Origin: Flavobacteriaceae bacterium
GTDB lineage: Bacteria; Bacteroidota; Bacteroidia; Flavobacteriales; Flavobacteriaceae
Length of the DNA: 64,000 bases
NCBI GenBank assembly: GCA_013373105.1
Contig: JABXIJ010000015.1
Location: forward strand, 1-64,000
Direction of reading: 5' to 3'
Of this stretch, positions 40,598-51,678 are shown piece after piece. The number at the start of each line of letters is the position of its first letter. Positions within the stretch are counted from its first letter, which is position 1. A program made the translations under genes and the position numbers. The notes under the pieces were generated by a model. It worked only from the letters and a program-made list of their open reading frames with translations. It searched no databases and was not told the DNA's origin.

Positions 40598-42478
40598 TTA
40601 TTTTTTCTTTTGTTGTCTAGCTTGTTGCTCTTGAGCTTGTTTCATTGCAGCATCTATTCGTTGTCTAAACTTGCTCACCTTTTTTGGTTTCTTTTTGTTT
40701 TCCTCTATCTGTGCATGAATTTTATCTTCATCTATTACATAATTCTTAATTACAAACATGATAGAAATAGTAAGTAAGTTAGAAACAAAATAATACAAAC
40801 TTAATGAACTTGCATAGTTGTTAAAGAAAAACAACATCATTATAGGAGAGAAGTAAATCATATACTTCATCATTTTACTCATATCTGGCATACCTTCTTG
40901 AGGTGGTGCTTGCATGTTCATTTGCTGACTCTGATTCATTTTCATGTAAAAGAAAATAGCAATTGATGCTAAAATTGGGAATAAACTTACATGGTTTCCA
41001 TAAAAAGGAATTTCGAATGGCAACATGAAAATAGTATCATAAGAAGATAAATCTTCTGCCCATAAAAAGCTTTCTTGACGTAATGAAATATTTGTTGGGA
41101 AAAACTTAAATAATGCAAAGAATACTGGCATTTGTAACAATGCAGGTACACAACCAGACATCATATTAACTCCTGCTTTTCGTTGTACAGCCATAATTTC
41201 TTGCTGACGTTTCATTGCGTTTTCTTTACCAGGATATTTTTCGTTAACTGCTTGTAATTCTGGACGAATTACTTTCATTTTAGCACTTGATAAATACGAT
41301 TTGTAAACTAATGGAGACATAATTATTCTAACTACTATAGTCATTAAAATGATAATTAAACCATAGTTAGATAAAAAGCCTTTTAATAAATTAAATACAG
41401 GATAAAATATAGTTCTGTTTAAGAATCCAAAAATTCCCCAACCTAAGTCAGCAGTTTCATCTAAATCTGTGCCTTTGTATGTTTTTAATAAATTATAATC
41501 ACTTGGTCCATAAAACCACTTCATGTTATAATTTAATTCGCCACCTGTTAATGCTAGAGGTGTTTTTAACTCATACCTTTTAGTGAAAACAGTATCTAAT
41601 TTTTCATCTTTTACTAAATCTGTAGAGGTAACAGTAGCGTTAGTAAAAGGTGTATCTGATAATAAATTACTAGTGAAAAAATGTTGTTTATAAGCTACCC
41701 AGTCTAAATCGTTAACAACTTCTGTGTTTCCAGCATTTAAATAATCTACTTCATCATTTGCTTTATAGTAGTAATAAGAATACATGGTATTCTCTGTTTT
41801 CATACTTTTTTCATGTCTATAACCATCTAAAGACCAATTTAAATTAATTGGATTAGAAGAATTAAAAACTGAGCTTAAACCTTGAGAACGAATAGAGAAA
41901 TCTACCATATATTCATTAGGTTTCATTTCATATCTGTACTCTAAAAACTGAGTTTCTGAAACTTTAAGCTTAAGCGATAATACTTGATTCTCACCATTCT
42001 TAGAAAATGTAGGTATAAAGAATAAATCTTTAGTATTTAAAATTCTATTATCTGTTGTTTCAAAATTGATGTTAAAAGATGCATTATTATCTTTTATCAT
42101 GTATAAAGGAAGCGAATCGTAAGTTTTATAGTTTTTAATTAATGCTTCTTTTATTTGTCCACCTTTATTATCTATAGTAAGTTTTACTAATTCATTTTCT
42201 ATAGTAATGTTACCCTCATTTCCGTTTAAAGCACTGTAAGCAAAAGCTCCAAATTTATTTTGTAAAGCAACATTTTGCAAAGAATCGTTTTCAACAGTTT
42301 CAACTATATTTGGTTCAACAGTTTCTTTTTTTGTTGTTGTAGTTGAATCTTTAACTTGTGTTGTTTGAGTTTGTTCTGGTTCTACTTCTGGTTGATTAGT
42401 GTTTAGGTACCAAAGCATAATACCTCCTAGAAGTAACATTCCTATAAAGGAATTATAATCGAATTTTTTTTGTTCCAT
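40598..42478 (-). CDS. yidC: Membrane protein insertase YidC
   Basis: FNLLKGFLSNYGLIIILMTIVVRIIMSPLVYKSYLSSAKM, MMSGCVPALLQMPVFFALFKFFP; basic C-terminus. Confidence 0.96.
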   Translation of the reverse strand: MEQKKFDYNSFIGMLLLGGIMLWYLNTNQPEVEPEQTQTTQVKDSTTTTKKETVEPNIVETVENDSLQNVALQNKFGAFAYSALNGNEGNITIENELVKLTIDNKGGQIKEALIKNYKTYDSLPLYMIKDNNASFNINFETTDNRILNTKDLFFIPTFSKNGENQVLSLKLKVSETQFLEYRYEMKPNEYMVDFSIRSQGLSSVFNSSNPINLNWSLDGYRHEKSMKTENTMYSYYYYKANDEVDYLNAGNTEVVNDLDWVAYKQHFFTSNLLSDTPFTNATVTSTDLVKDEKLDTVFTKRYELKTPLALTGGELNYNMKWFYGPSDYNLLKTYKGTDLDETADLGWGIFGFLNRTIFYPVFNLLKGFLSNYGLIIILMTIVVRIIMSPLVYKSYLSSAKMKVIRPELQAVNEKYPGKENAMKRQQEIMAVQRKAGVNMMSGCVPALLQMPVFFALFKFFPTNISLRQESFLWAEDLSSYDTIFMLPFEIPFYGNHVSLFPILASIAIFFYMKMNQSQQMNMQAPPQEGMPDMSKMMKYMIYFSPIMMLFFFNNYASSLSLYYFVSNLLTISIMFVIKNYVIDEDKIHAQIEENKKKPKKVSKFRQRIDAAMKQAQEQQARQQKKK

Positions 42479-42497
42479 AAGTTTAATAATGTCAGAT

Positions 42498-42517
42498 TGT
42501 CACTAAATAAAGTGACA
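42498..42517. promoter_or_regulatory. Inverted repeat upstream of yidC
   Basis: TGTCACT-AAATAA-AGTGACA, 20 nt upstream of the start codon. Confidence 0.5.
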
Positions 42518-42621
42518 TCACTTTATAAAAACGCGACAAATGTAGTTAAAAAGCAGATTTTTTATAGTGTAAACTGCTTTAAAATTTCTACATGATAATA
42601 GTTCAAATAGTGTTCCTTAAT

Positions 42622-44265
<1,644 letters not shown>

Positions 44266-44318
44266 CTACAACTTGTACTACAAATAAAAAACGTACTATT
44301 TTTAACTATGCTTAAAGA

Positions 44319-45422
44319 TTAGTAACTCCTTTTAAGTATCATTTTAGGAGCCTTTTTTTCTACTCTTTTTTTAAAAAGTTTTATAATAATGAGAAATAGT
44401 CTTTTAAACCTCGCTATTCTTAAAGTAAGTCTACTAAATTTTAAAAGTTTGTAAAATTCCTTTTTTAAGTCTTTTTCATAGGATTTTAAAAAGCTAGCAG
44501 AATAGTTATTTTGCTGGATGCATTGCTCAATTTTTTTAGCACATATAATTCCAGACATCATACCAGTTCCTACACCTTCTTTATAAAATGCATTTGCTAA
44601 ACCTGCAGCATCACCAACTAACATAAAGTTATCTCCAAACACGTTTTCATCACCAAAATGAAAAGGTATAGACCAACCACGCCACTTACTAACTCTAGTA
44701 GATTCTTTAAATTTATGTGAAACTTCTGGGTGGTTATTTAAAATGTCTTCTAACTCTTCTATAAGATTAATATTGTTTTTCTGTAAGTGATGAGTTGTAG
44801 CAACTAAACTAACATTAACTTGACCATCTGCTAAAGGAAATATATAAAAAAACAATAGTACTCCTTTATATACTAATCTTATTTCTGCTGTTCTATCTTT
44901 AGGTAAATGTTTAACATCTTTAAAATATGCAGTAATAAATGTAGAATTCTTTTTTGGATTTATTATTTTGTTTGCAAGTTGCTTGGCAACTAAAGAGTTT
45001 ACACCATCAGCACCAATAACTAATTTACTTAAGATTTTTTCACCATTCTTTAATTTAATGTAAATGCCTTCTTTATGTTTTTCAATTTTTCTTGCAGGAT
45101 TTCCAAAAAACTGATTTGCATATGTTTTAGATAAGTTTTCAACTAAGAAATTATCAAAGTCAATTCTTTTGGCATAAGAGATAACTTGAGGTCTTTCTTT
45201 TTCTGTTTCAATAAAGTTAATAGCTGTATCATTAGAAATATTTAATTTAATATTTCTACTATGCAGTATTTTTGGGTGCTTCAAAAAGTTATTATAAAGA
45301 TTTTCGTCAAGTTCCTTTAATGCTTTATAGGCATAAAGAATTAAGCCATCACCACAGGTTTTATCTCTTGGAAAGGTAGCTTTATCTATTATATAATGTG
45401 GAATTTTTAGTTTAGCCAACAT
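44319..45422 (-). CDS. FAD-dependent oxidoreductase, geranylgeranyl reductase-like; N-terminus apparently disrupted
   Basis: KATFPRDKTCGDG, VIGADGVNSLVAKQL, FMLVGDAAGLANAFYKEGVGTGMMSG; GPAGAATSL encoded in frame upstream of the annotated Met. Confidence 0.8.
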   Translation of the reverse strand: MLAKLKIPHYIIDKATFPRDKTCGDGLILYAYKALKELDENLYNNFLKHPKILHSRNIKLNISNDTAINFIETEKERPQVISYAKRIDFDNFLVENLSKTYANQFFGNPARKIEKHKEGIYIKLKNGEKILSKLVIGADGVNSLVAKQLANKIINPKKNSTFITAYFKDVKHLPKDRTAEIRLVYKGVLLFFYIFPLADGQVNVSLVATTHHLQKNNINLIEELEDILNNHPEVSHKFKESTRVSKWRGWSIPFHFGDENVFGDNFMLVGDAAGLANAFYKEGVGTGMMSGIICAKKIEQCIQQNNYSASFLKSYEKDLKKEFYKLLKFSRLTLRIARFKRLFLIIIKLFKKRVEKKAPKMILKRSY

Positions 45423-45558
45423 TAAAGAGGTTGCAGCACCTGCAGGCCCACTACTATAATACAGACATTTGTTTTAATTATAAATAAAAATAAAAATGCT
45501 TCTCAAAATTGAGCTTTTTTTTGGATTAAAAAAAATATTAAAAAAATAAAATATATGT

Positions 45559-45589
45559 TTGCCATATATAAAAACAGTTGTATATTTGC
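45559..45589 (+). promoter_or_regulatory. Bacteroidota-type promoter of rpmH: TTTG-N19-TATATTTG
   Basis: -33 TTTG at 45559-45562 and -7 TATATTTG at 45582-45589. Confidence 0.65.
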
Positions 45590-45647
45590 CCACGCTTTAA
45601 AAGGGGTAAATTTTAAAGAAATATTAAGATTTTTAAGATAAACAGAG

Positions 45648-45809
45648 ATGAGTAAGAGAACATATCAACCATCAAAAAGAAAGAGAAGAAACAAACATGG
45701 TTTCAGAGAAAGAATGGCTTCTGCTAATGGTAGAAAAGTCTTAGCACGTAGAAGAGCTAAAGGAAGAAAGAAATTATCTGTTTCATCTGAATCTAGACCA
45801 AAAAGATAA
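45648..45809 (+). CDS. rpmH: 50S ribosomal protein L34 (53 aa; absent from ORF track)
   Basis: [53 protein letters not shown]. Confidence 0.97.
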   Translation: MSKRTYQPSKRKRRNKHGFRERMASANGRKVLARRRAKGRKKLSVSSESRPKR

Positions 45810-45832
45810 TGAATTAACAATTGTTAATATAT

Positions 45833-45865
45833 AAGGTGTTACTATTAATAGTAACACCTTTTTTT
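45833..45865 (+). terminator. rpmH terminator
   Basis: AAGGTGTTACTATTAATAGTAACACCTT + T run. Confidence 0.88.
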
Positions 45866-45914
45866 ATACCTATACACTAACTATTTTTGTAAACTAATAA
45901 ATAACTACCTAAAC

Positions 45915-48767
45915 ATGCCAAAAAGAGAAGACCTAAAATCCATTTTAATCATTGGTTCAGGACCTATCATTATTGGTCAGGCTTGTGAATTTGATTATTC
46001 TGGATCTCAATCTTTACGTTCTTTAAGAGAAGATGGTATAGAAACTATCTTAATTAATTCTAACCCAGCAACAATTATGACAGACCCTTCTATGGCTGAT
46101 CATGTGTATTTGCTGCCATTAACTACAAAATCTATCATAAAGATATTAAAAGAACATCCACAGATAGATGCTGTATTACCAACAATGGGAGGTCAAACTG
46201 CATTAAACTTATGTATAGAGGCTGATGAAAAAGGCATTTGGGAAGATTTTGGTGTGAAACAAATAGGAGTTGACATTAACGCAATTAATGTAACTGAAGA
46301 TAGAGAGCAGTTTAGAGAGCTAATGGGAAAAATTGGTGTACCAATGGCTCCACAAGCTACAGCAACTTCGTTCTTAAAAGGTAAAGAAATTGCTCAAGAA
46401 TTTGGATTTCCTTTAGTTATAAGATCATCTTATACATTAGGTGGAGCAGGAGCGTCCATTGTTTACAAAGCAGAAGATTTTGATGAGTTATTAAGAAGAG
46501 GTTTAGAAGCATCACCTATTCATGAGGTAATGATAGATAAAGCCATGATGGGTTGGAAAGAGTATGAATTAGAGTTACTTAGAGATAAAAACGACAACGT
46601 TGTTATTATCTGTTCTATAGAAAATATGGATCCAATGGGAATTCATACAGGTGATTCTATTACGGTTGCTCCAGCAATGACGCTTTCAGATAAGACTTAT
46701 CAAAAAATGCGTGATATGGCAATTCATATGATGCGTTCTATTGGAGATTTTGAAGGAGGTTGTAATGTTCAATTTGCTGTGTCACCAGATGAAAAAGAAG
46801 AGATTATAGCTATTGAAATTAATCCACGTGTTTCTCGTTCATCAGCTTTAGCTAGTAAAGCTACAGGTTATCCAATTGCAAAAGTGGCTACAAAATTAGC
46901 TATAGGATATACTTTAGATGAATTAGAAAACCAAATTACAAAATCTACATCTGCTTTATTTGAACCAACATTAGACTATGTAATAGTAAAAATTCCACGT
47001 TGGAATTTCGATAAATTTGAAGGTTCAGATAGAACTTTAGGTTTACAAATGAAAGCAGTTGGTGAAGTAATGGGTATTGGTCGATCTTTCCAAGAAGCAT
47101 TACACAAGGCAACACAGTCTTTAGAAATTAAAAGAAATGGTTTAGGTGCAGATGGAAAAGGTTATAAAAATTATAACCAAATTATAGATAAGTTAACCAA
47201 TGCTAGTTGGGATCGTGTTTTTGCAATTTACGATGCTATTGCAATGGGAATTCCTTTATCGAAGATATATGATATCACAAAAATTGACATGTGGTATTTA
47301 AAACAGTATGAAGAGTTATTCCAATTAGAAAAAGAAATTTCTAAATATACAATAGATACAATAGACAGAGATTTATTACTAGAAGCTAAACAAAAAGGTT
47401 ATGGTGATAGACAAATAGCTCATATGTTAGAATGTCTAGAAAGTCAAGTTTACAAGAAAAGAGATGAACTTAACATACAAAGAGTTTATAAACTAGTAGA
47501 TACTTGTGCAGCAGAATTTACTGCTAAAACGCCATATTATTACTCAACTTTTGAAAGTGGAATTGTAACAAAAGAAGGTGAATCTATTGTAGCTAACGAA
47601 AGTGCAGTTTCAGATAAGAAAAAAGTAATTGTATTAGGATCAGGTCCAAACAGAATTGGTCAAGGAATTGAATTCGATTACTGTTGTGTTCACGGAGTTT
47701 ATGCAGCTAAAGAATGTGGTTACGAAACTATAATGATTAATTGTAACCCAGAAACTGTTTCTACAGATTTTGATACTGCAGACAAATTATACTTTGAGCC
47801 TGTTTTCTGGGAACATATTTATGACATTATTCGACATGAAAAACCAGAAGGAGTTATAGTTCAGTTAGGTGGTCAAACTGCTTTAAAACTAGCTGAGAAA
47901 TTAACCAAATATGGTATTAAAATTTTAGGAACTTCTTTTGAATCGCTAGATTTAGCTGAAGATAGAGGAAGTTTCTCTACTTTATTAAAAGCAAATAATA
48001 TTCCATACCCAGAATTTGGAGTAGCTGAAACAGCAGATGAAGCATTGGCTTTAGCAGATGAATTAGATTTTCCAATATTAGTAAGACCCTCTTATGTATT
48101 GGGTGGTCAAGGAATGAAAATTGTCATCAATAAAGAAGAGTTGGTAGAACATGTGGTTGATTTACTTCGTAAAATTCCAAATAACAAACTGTTATTAGAC
48201 CATTATTTAGATGGAGCAATTGAAGCTGAAGCAGATGCAATTTGTGATGGTGAAAATGTTTATATTATTGGAATTATGGAGCATATAGAGCCTTGTGGAA
48301 TTCACTCTGGTGATTCTAATGCTACATTACCAGCCTTTAATTTAGGTGATTTAGTAATGCAGCAAATTATAGATCATACACATACCATTGCTAAAGCATT
48401 AAATACTGTTGGTTTAATTAATATTCAGTTTGCTATAAAAGATGATACTGTTTATATAATTGAGGCAAATCCAAGAGCTTCTAGAACAGTGCCCTTTATA
48501 GCAAAAGCATACAAAGAGCCTTATGTAAATTATGCGACTAAAGTAATGCTAGGTCATAATAAAGTTACCGATTTTGATTTTAAACCACATTTAGATGGTT
48601 ATGCAATTAAACAACCGGTTTTCTCATTCAATAAATTTCCAAATGTAGATAAAGGTTTAGGACCTGAGATGAAGTCTACAGGTGAAAGTATTTTATTTAT
48701 AGATAGTTTAAAAGATGATGATTTTTACGACTTATATGCTCGTAGAAAAATGTACTTAAGTAAATAA
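45915..48767 (+). CDS. carB: Carbamoyl-phosphate synthase large subunit
   Basis: LIIGSGPIIIGQACEFDYSGSQ, EINPRVSRSSALASKATGYPIA, VLGSGPNRIGQGIEFDYCCVH. Confidence 0.96.
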   Translation: MPKREDLKSILIIGSGPIIIGQACEFDYSGSQSLRSLREDGIETILINSNPATIMTDPSMADHVYLLPLTTKSIIKILKEHPQIDAVLPTMGGQTALNLCIEADEKGIWEDFGVKQIGVDINAINVTEDREQFRELMGKIGVPMAPQATATSFLKGKEIAQEFGFPLVIRSSYTLGGAGASIVYKAEDFDELLRRGLEASPIHEVMIDKAMMGWKEYELELLRDKNDNVVIICSIENMDPMGIHTGDSITVAPAMTLSDKTYQKMRDMAIHMMRSIGDFEGGCNVQFAVSPDEKEEIIAIEINPRVSRSSALASKATGYPIAKVATKLAIGYTLDELENQITKSTSALFEPTLDYVIVKIPRWNFDKFEGSDRTLGLQMKAVGEVMGIGRSFQEALHKATQSLEIKRNGLGADGKGYKNYNQIIDKLTNASWDRVFAIYDAIAMGIPLSKIYDITKIDMWYLKQYEELFQLEKEISKYTIDTIDRDLLLEAKQKGYGDRQIAHMLECLESQVYKKRDELNIQRVYKLVDTCAAEFTAKTPYYYSTFESGIVTKEGESIVANESAVSDKKKVIVLGSGPNRIGQGIEFDYCCVHGVYAAKECGYETIMINCNPETVSTDFDTADKLYFEPVFWEHIYDIIRHEKPEGVIVQLGGQTALKLAEKLTKYGIKILGTSFESLDLAEDRGSFSTLLKANNIPYPEFGVAETADEALALADELDFPILVRPSYVLGGQGMKIVINKEELVEHVVDLLRKIPNNKLLLDHYLDGAIEAEADAICDGENVYIIGIMEHIEPCGIHSGDSNATLPAFNLGDLVMQQIIDHTHTIAKALNTVGLINIQFAIKDDTVYIIEANPRASRTVPFIAKAYKEPYVNYATKVMLGHNKVTDFDFKPHLDGYAIKQPVFSFNKFPNVDKGLGPEMKSTGESILFIDSLKDDDFYDLYARRKMYLSK

Positions 48768-48772
48768 AGTTT

Positions 48773-48806
48773 AAAAAAAGCATCCAAATTTGGATGCTTT
48801 TTTTTT
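48773..48806 (+). terminator. carB terminator
   Basis: AAAGCATCCAAATTTGGATGCTTT + Ts. Confidence 0.9.
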
Positions 48807-48813
48807 AATACCA

Positions 48814-49017
48814 TTAAAAAATTAGTTTTAATATTTTTTTCAATATAATCAATAAATAATCTAAAAAAGGAAAAAGAGAAAGAAAGAAAACTATAATTAC
48901 AAACCCTTCAAAAAGAGTATCAAACTCATCCATCTCAAGTAAAAATTTACCTGAATAAAATAAGATTGCTCCACTTAAAGCAAAAATAATTATTTGTTGA
49001 AATATTTTCCCTTTCAT
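48814..49017 (-). CDS. Small predicted membrane protein (67 aa)
   Basis: Two hydrophobic segments; ATG start; lies between convergent terminator and thioesterase gene. Confidence 0.45.
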   Translation of the reverse strand: MKGKIFQQIIIFALSGAILFYSGKFLLEMDEFDTLFEGFVIIVFFLSLFPFLDYLLIILKKILKLIF

Positions 49018-49067
49018 TTTTAAGGTTTTGATTTTCTTTTAGTTATTAAAGTTACGTAAAATTTATT

Positions 49068-49625
49068 TTATTGTAATTCTATTTGAGAATTAGAGTTTTT
49101 AAATAAGTGTATATAATCGTCTATTTTAAAATCTTTACTATTAAATCTCGAAGTCCTTTTTTCACCATCTTTTTGTCTAACAATACTTCTTGCAAAACGC
49201 CTAATTTCTTTTTTAGAAGTTAAAATTAAACCTGGTACTGCAGTGCTTTTACCATCATCACCAATTGCAACCATTGTAAAATACGACGAGTTACAATGCT
49301 TAATTTCTCCTGTTCTAATTTTCTCAGATTCTACTCTTAAACCCACAACCATAGAAGTACTTCCTGTGTAATTTATTGAAGCTTTTAGGTTTACTAAATC
49401 ACCTACTTCAATTGGGTTTAAAAAATCTACTTTGTTAACTGAAGCTGTTACACAATAATGGCCAGAATGTTTAGAAGCGCATGCAAAAGCAATTTGATCC
49501 ATTAAATTTAAAATATGACCACCATGAATTTTTCCGCTAAAATTAGAGTGTGAAGGCAGCATTAACTCAGTTATAGCAACTTGAGATTCGCTTACTTTTT
49601 TGAATGTTTTATGTAAAGAATCCAT
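49068..49625 (-). CDS. Acyl-CoA thioesterase (hotdog)
   Basis: ELMLPSHSNFSGKIHGGHILNLMDQIAFACASKHSG, FLNPIEVGDLVNLKASINYTGSTSMVVGLRVESE. Confidence 0.9.
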   Translation of the reverse strand: MDSLHKTFKKVSESQVAITELMLPSHSNFSGKIHGGHILNLMDQIAFACASKHSGHYCVTASVNKVDFLNPIEVGDLVNLKASINYTGSTSMVVGLRVESEKIRTGEIKHCNSSYFTMVAIGDDGKSTAVPGLILTSKKEIRRFARSIVRQKDGEKRTSRFNSKDFKIDDYIHLFKNSNSQIELQ

Positions 49626-49682
49626 TTTATAAAATTACAATTATATTCTTCAATCAATTTAGTTTTTTGTTTTTAAATCAGT

Positions 49683-49690
49683 TAAATTTG
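49683..49690 (+). promoter_or_regulatory. Putative -7 element (TAAATTTG)
   Basis: TAnnTTTG match upstream of the GlmU-like gene. Confidence 0.4.
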
Positions 49691-49710
49691 TTTGGCTAAA
49701 AAAAAAAACA

Positions 49711-50886
49711 ATGAATTATATTTTATTTGATGGCGATGTAAGAAATGCTTTACTTCCTTTTACATACACAAAACCAGTTGCAGATTTAAGAATTGGTATT
49801 TTAACTATTAGAGAAAAGTGGGAGAAACATTTAGGCTTAACTACTACAACTATTACAGAGGAGTATTTAGAAGAGAAATACCCAATGGTTGAAATGGAAG
49901 AAAACATTATGCTAAATGCCTCTTTTTGTCCAAATGAAGGTTTAGTTGAAATGGTTAAAAACCTTAATGAAAACGAAGCTATTTTTAAAGGCGAAGATGT
50001 AATTGCTTTTTATTCAACAAACACTCAAGAGGAAGTAAATTTCGAAGATTACAAACAAATAGAATTTGAAGGTGATTTAATACAAGTTAAAAATACTTGG
50101 GATATATTCTCAAAGAATCATTTAGCTGTACAAGAAGATTTTAGTTTGATTACAAAGGATAGAAAATCGCAACCTATTCCTGCAGGTGTACAAACTATTA
50201 ACCCAAGTAATATTTTTATTGAAGAAGGAGCAAAGCTGTCTTATTGTATTTTAAATGCTTCTTCTGGACCAATTTACATTGGTAAAAATGCAGAGATTAT
50301 GGAGGGTTCAGTAGTAAGAGGAGCTTTTGCAATGTGTGATAATGCAGTTTTAAAACTAAGTGCTAAAATTTATGGCGCTACAACTTTAGGGCCTCATTGT
50401 AAGGTTGGAGGTGAAGTAAATAACTCTGTTTTAATGGGGTATTCTAGTAAAGCACATGATGGTTTCTTAGGTAATTCTGTTTTAGGTGAATGGTGTAATT
50501 TAGGAGCAGATACTAACAATTCTAATCTAAAAAATAATTATGCAGAAGTAAAATTATGGGATTATAATACCAGTAGATTTGCTAGAACAGGGTTACAATT
50601 TTGTGGTTTAATGATGGGAGATCATTCAAAATGTGGTATAAACACTATGTTTAATACAGGTACAGTTGTTGGTGTTTCTGCCAATATTTTTGGTAGTGGA
50701 TTTCCTAGAAATTTTGTTCCATCTTTTAGTTGGGGAGGTGCTTCTGGTTTTACAGAATACAAAACCAATAAAGTGTTTGAAGTTGCAAAAGTTGTTATGA
50801 GTCGTAGAAACATTGATTTTGATGCGATAGAACAACGAATTTTAGAGCATGTTTTTGAAATAACAAAACAGTATAGAAATTTCTAA
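49711..50886 (+). CDS. GlmU-family putative sugar nucleotidyltransferase with left-handed beta-helix
   Basis: MNYILFDGDVRNALLPFTYTKPVADLRIGILTIREKWEK; hexapeptide-like C-terminal half. Confidence 0.85.
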   Translation: MNYILFDGDVRNALLPFTYTKPVADLRIGILTIREKWEKHLGLTTTTITEEYLEEKYPMVEMEENIMLNASFCPNEGLVEMVKNLNENEAIFKGEDVIAFYSTNTQEEVNFEDYKQIEFEGDLIQVKNTWDIFSKNHLAVQEDFSLITKDRKSQPIPAGVQTINPSNIFIEEGAKLSYCILNASSGPIYIGKNAEIMEGSVVRGAFAMCDNAVLKLSAKIYGATTLGPHCKVGGEVNNSVLMGYSSKAHDGFLGNSVLGEWCNLGADTNNSNLKNNYAEVKLWDYNTSRFARTGLQFCGLMMGDHSKCGINTMFNTGTVVGVSANIFGSGFPRNFVPSFSWGGASGFTEYKTNKVFEVAKVVMSRRNIDFDAIEQRILEHVFEITKQYRNF

Positions 50887-50887
50887 T

Positions 50888-50918
50888 AAAAAAAGCCTTG
50901 AATTTTCAAGGCTTTTTT
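50888..50918. terminator. Bidirectional terminator between convergent genes
   Basis: AAAAAAGCCTTGAA-TT-TTCAAGGCTTTTTT. Confidence 0.88.
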
Positions 50919-50936
50919 ATTGGAGTTAAGAGATTA

Positions 50937-51662
50937 TTAATTTCTATTTTTTACACTACCAGAACCAATAGACTTTGTATCTATTTTAGGTGGATTACCT
51001 TTATAATACACACTACCAGAACCAGCTACTGTAGCTTTAATTTCATCTTTAACACTAATTCTTACATCACCAGAACCAGCAATATTGGCTTTTACTATAT
51101 TTACCTGTAAATCGTAGGCTTTAATTGTACCAGAGCCAGCTATTGAAGAAGTTATTTTATCTGCTTTACCACGTAATTCTATATTTCCAGAACCACCAAT
51201 AGCACTGCTTATATTATTGGCATCTAAATCAAGCTCAATATTTCCAGAGCCACCTAAGTTAACAGAGAAGTTATCAGATTTTAAAACCATATTAGATTTA
51301 ATATTTCCAGAACCACCTAATGAAACTTCATCAATTTCACTAACAGGAATAGTAACTGTAAATTTTCTTGTAGTTCTTATGTTTACACCTTTTTCAACTT
51401 TAATTTCTAAGCTACCTTTTTTAACTTCGGTTGTAATGTATTTCATTAAGTTTTCTTCACCTTCTAAAATTATTTTTCCTTCTTTACCTTTAACTAAAAC
51501 AACATCGAAAAAGCCACCAACTCTTACACCATCATAATCGTCTGTGTTTCTAGTTTCTGTTTTAAGATTTCCATTTCCATTAATTCTTTTATTATTCCAC
51601 CAACTTTGTGCATTTACAGCAATTGATAATGTTAAGATTAACGAGTTTATAATTATTTTCAT
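50937..51662 (-). CDS. DUF2807 (head GIN domain) exported protein
   Basis: Signal peptide; repeated GGSGNIEL / AGSGTIKA / AGSGDVRI motifs. Confidence 0.88.
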   Translation of the reverse strand: MKIIINSLILTLSIAVNAQSWWNNKRINGNGNLKTETRNTDDYDGVRVGGFFDVVLVKGKEGKIILEGEENLMKYITTEVKKGSLEIKVEKGVNIRTTRKFTVTIPVSEIDEVSLGGSGNIKSNMVLKSDNFSVNLGGSGNIELDLDANNISSAIGGSGNIELRGKADKITSSIAGSGTIKAYDLQVNIVKANIAGSGDVRISVKDEIKATVAGSGSVYYKGNPPKIDTKSIGSGSVKNRN

Positions 51663-51678
51663 GATTGATTTTTTAAAA

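Noticed and set aside
45480-45545. GCTTCTCAAAATTGAGCTTTTTTT as a terminator
   Set aside because: Only a 5-bp stem (CTCAA/TTGAG) with mismatches above it, and no gene on that strand needs it.
51217-51537. 106-aa + strand ORF with EPP repeats
   Set aside because: Antisense translation of the DUF2807 GSGN repeats, not an independent repeat protein.
50937-51662. GSGN repeats as a novel fold
   Set aside because: The pattern is typical of the known DUF2807/head GIN family.
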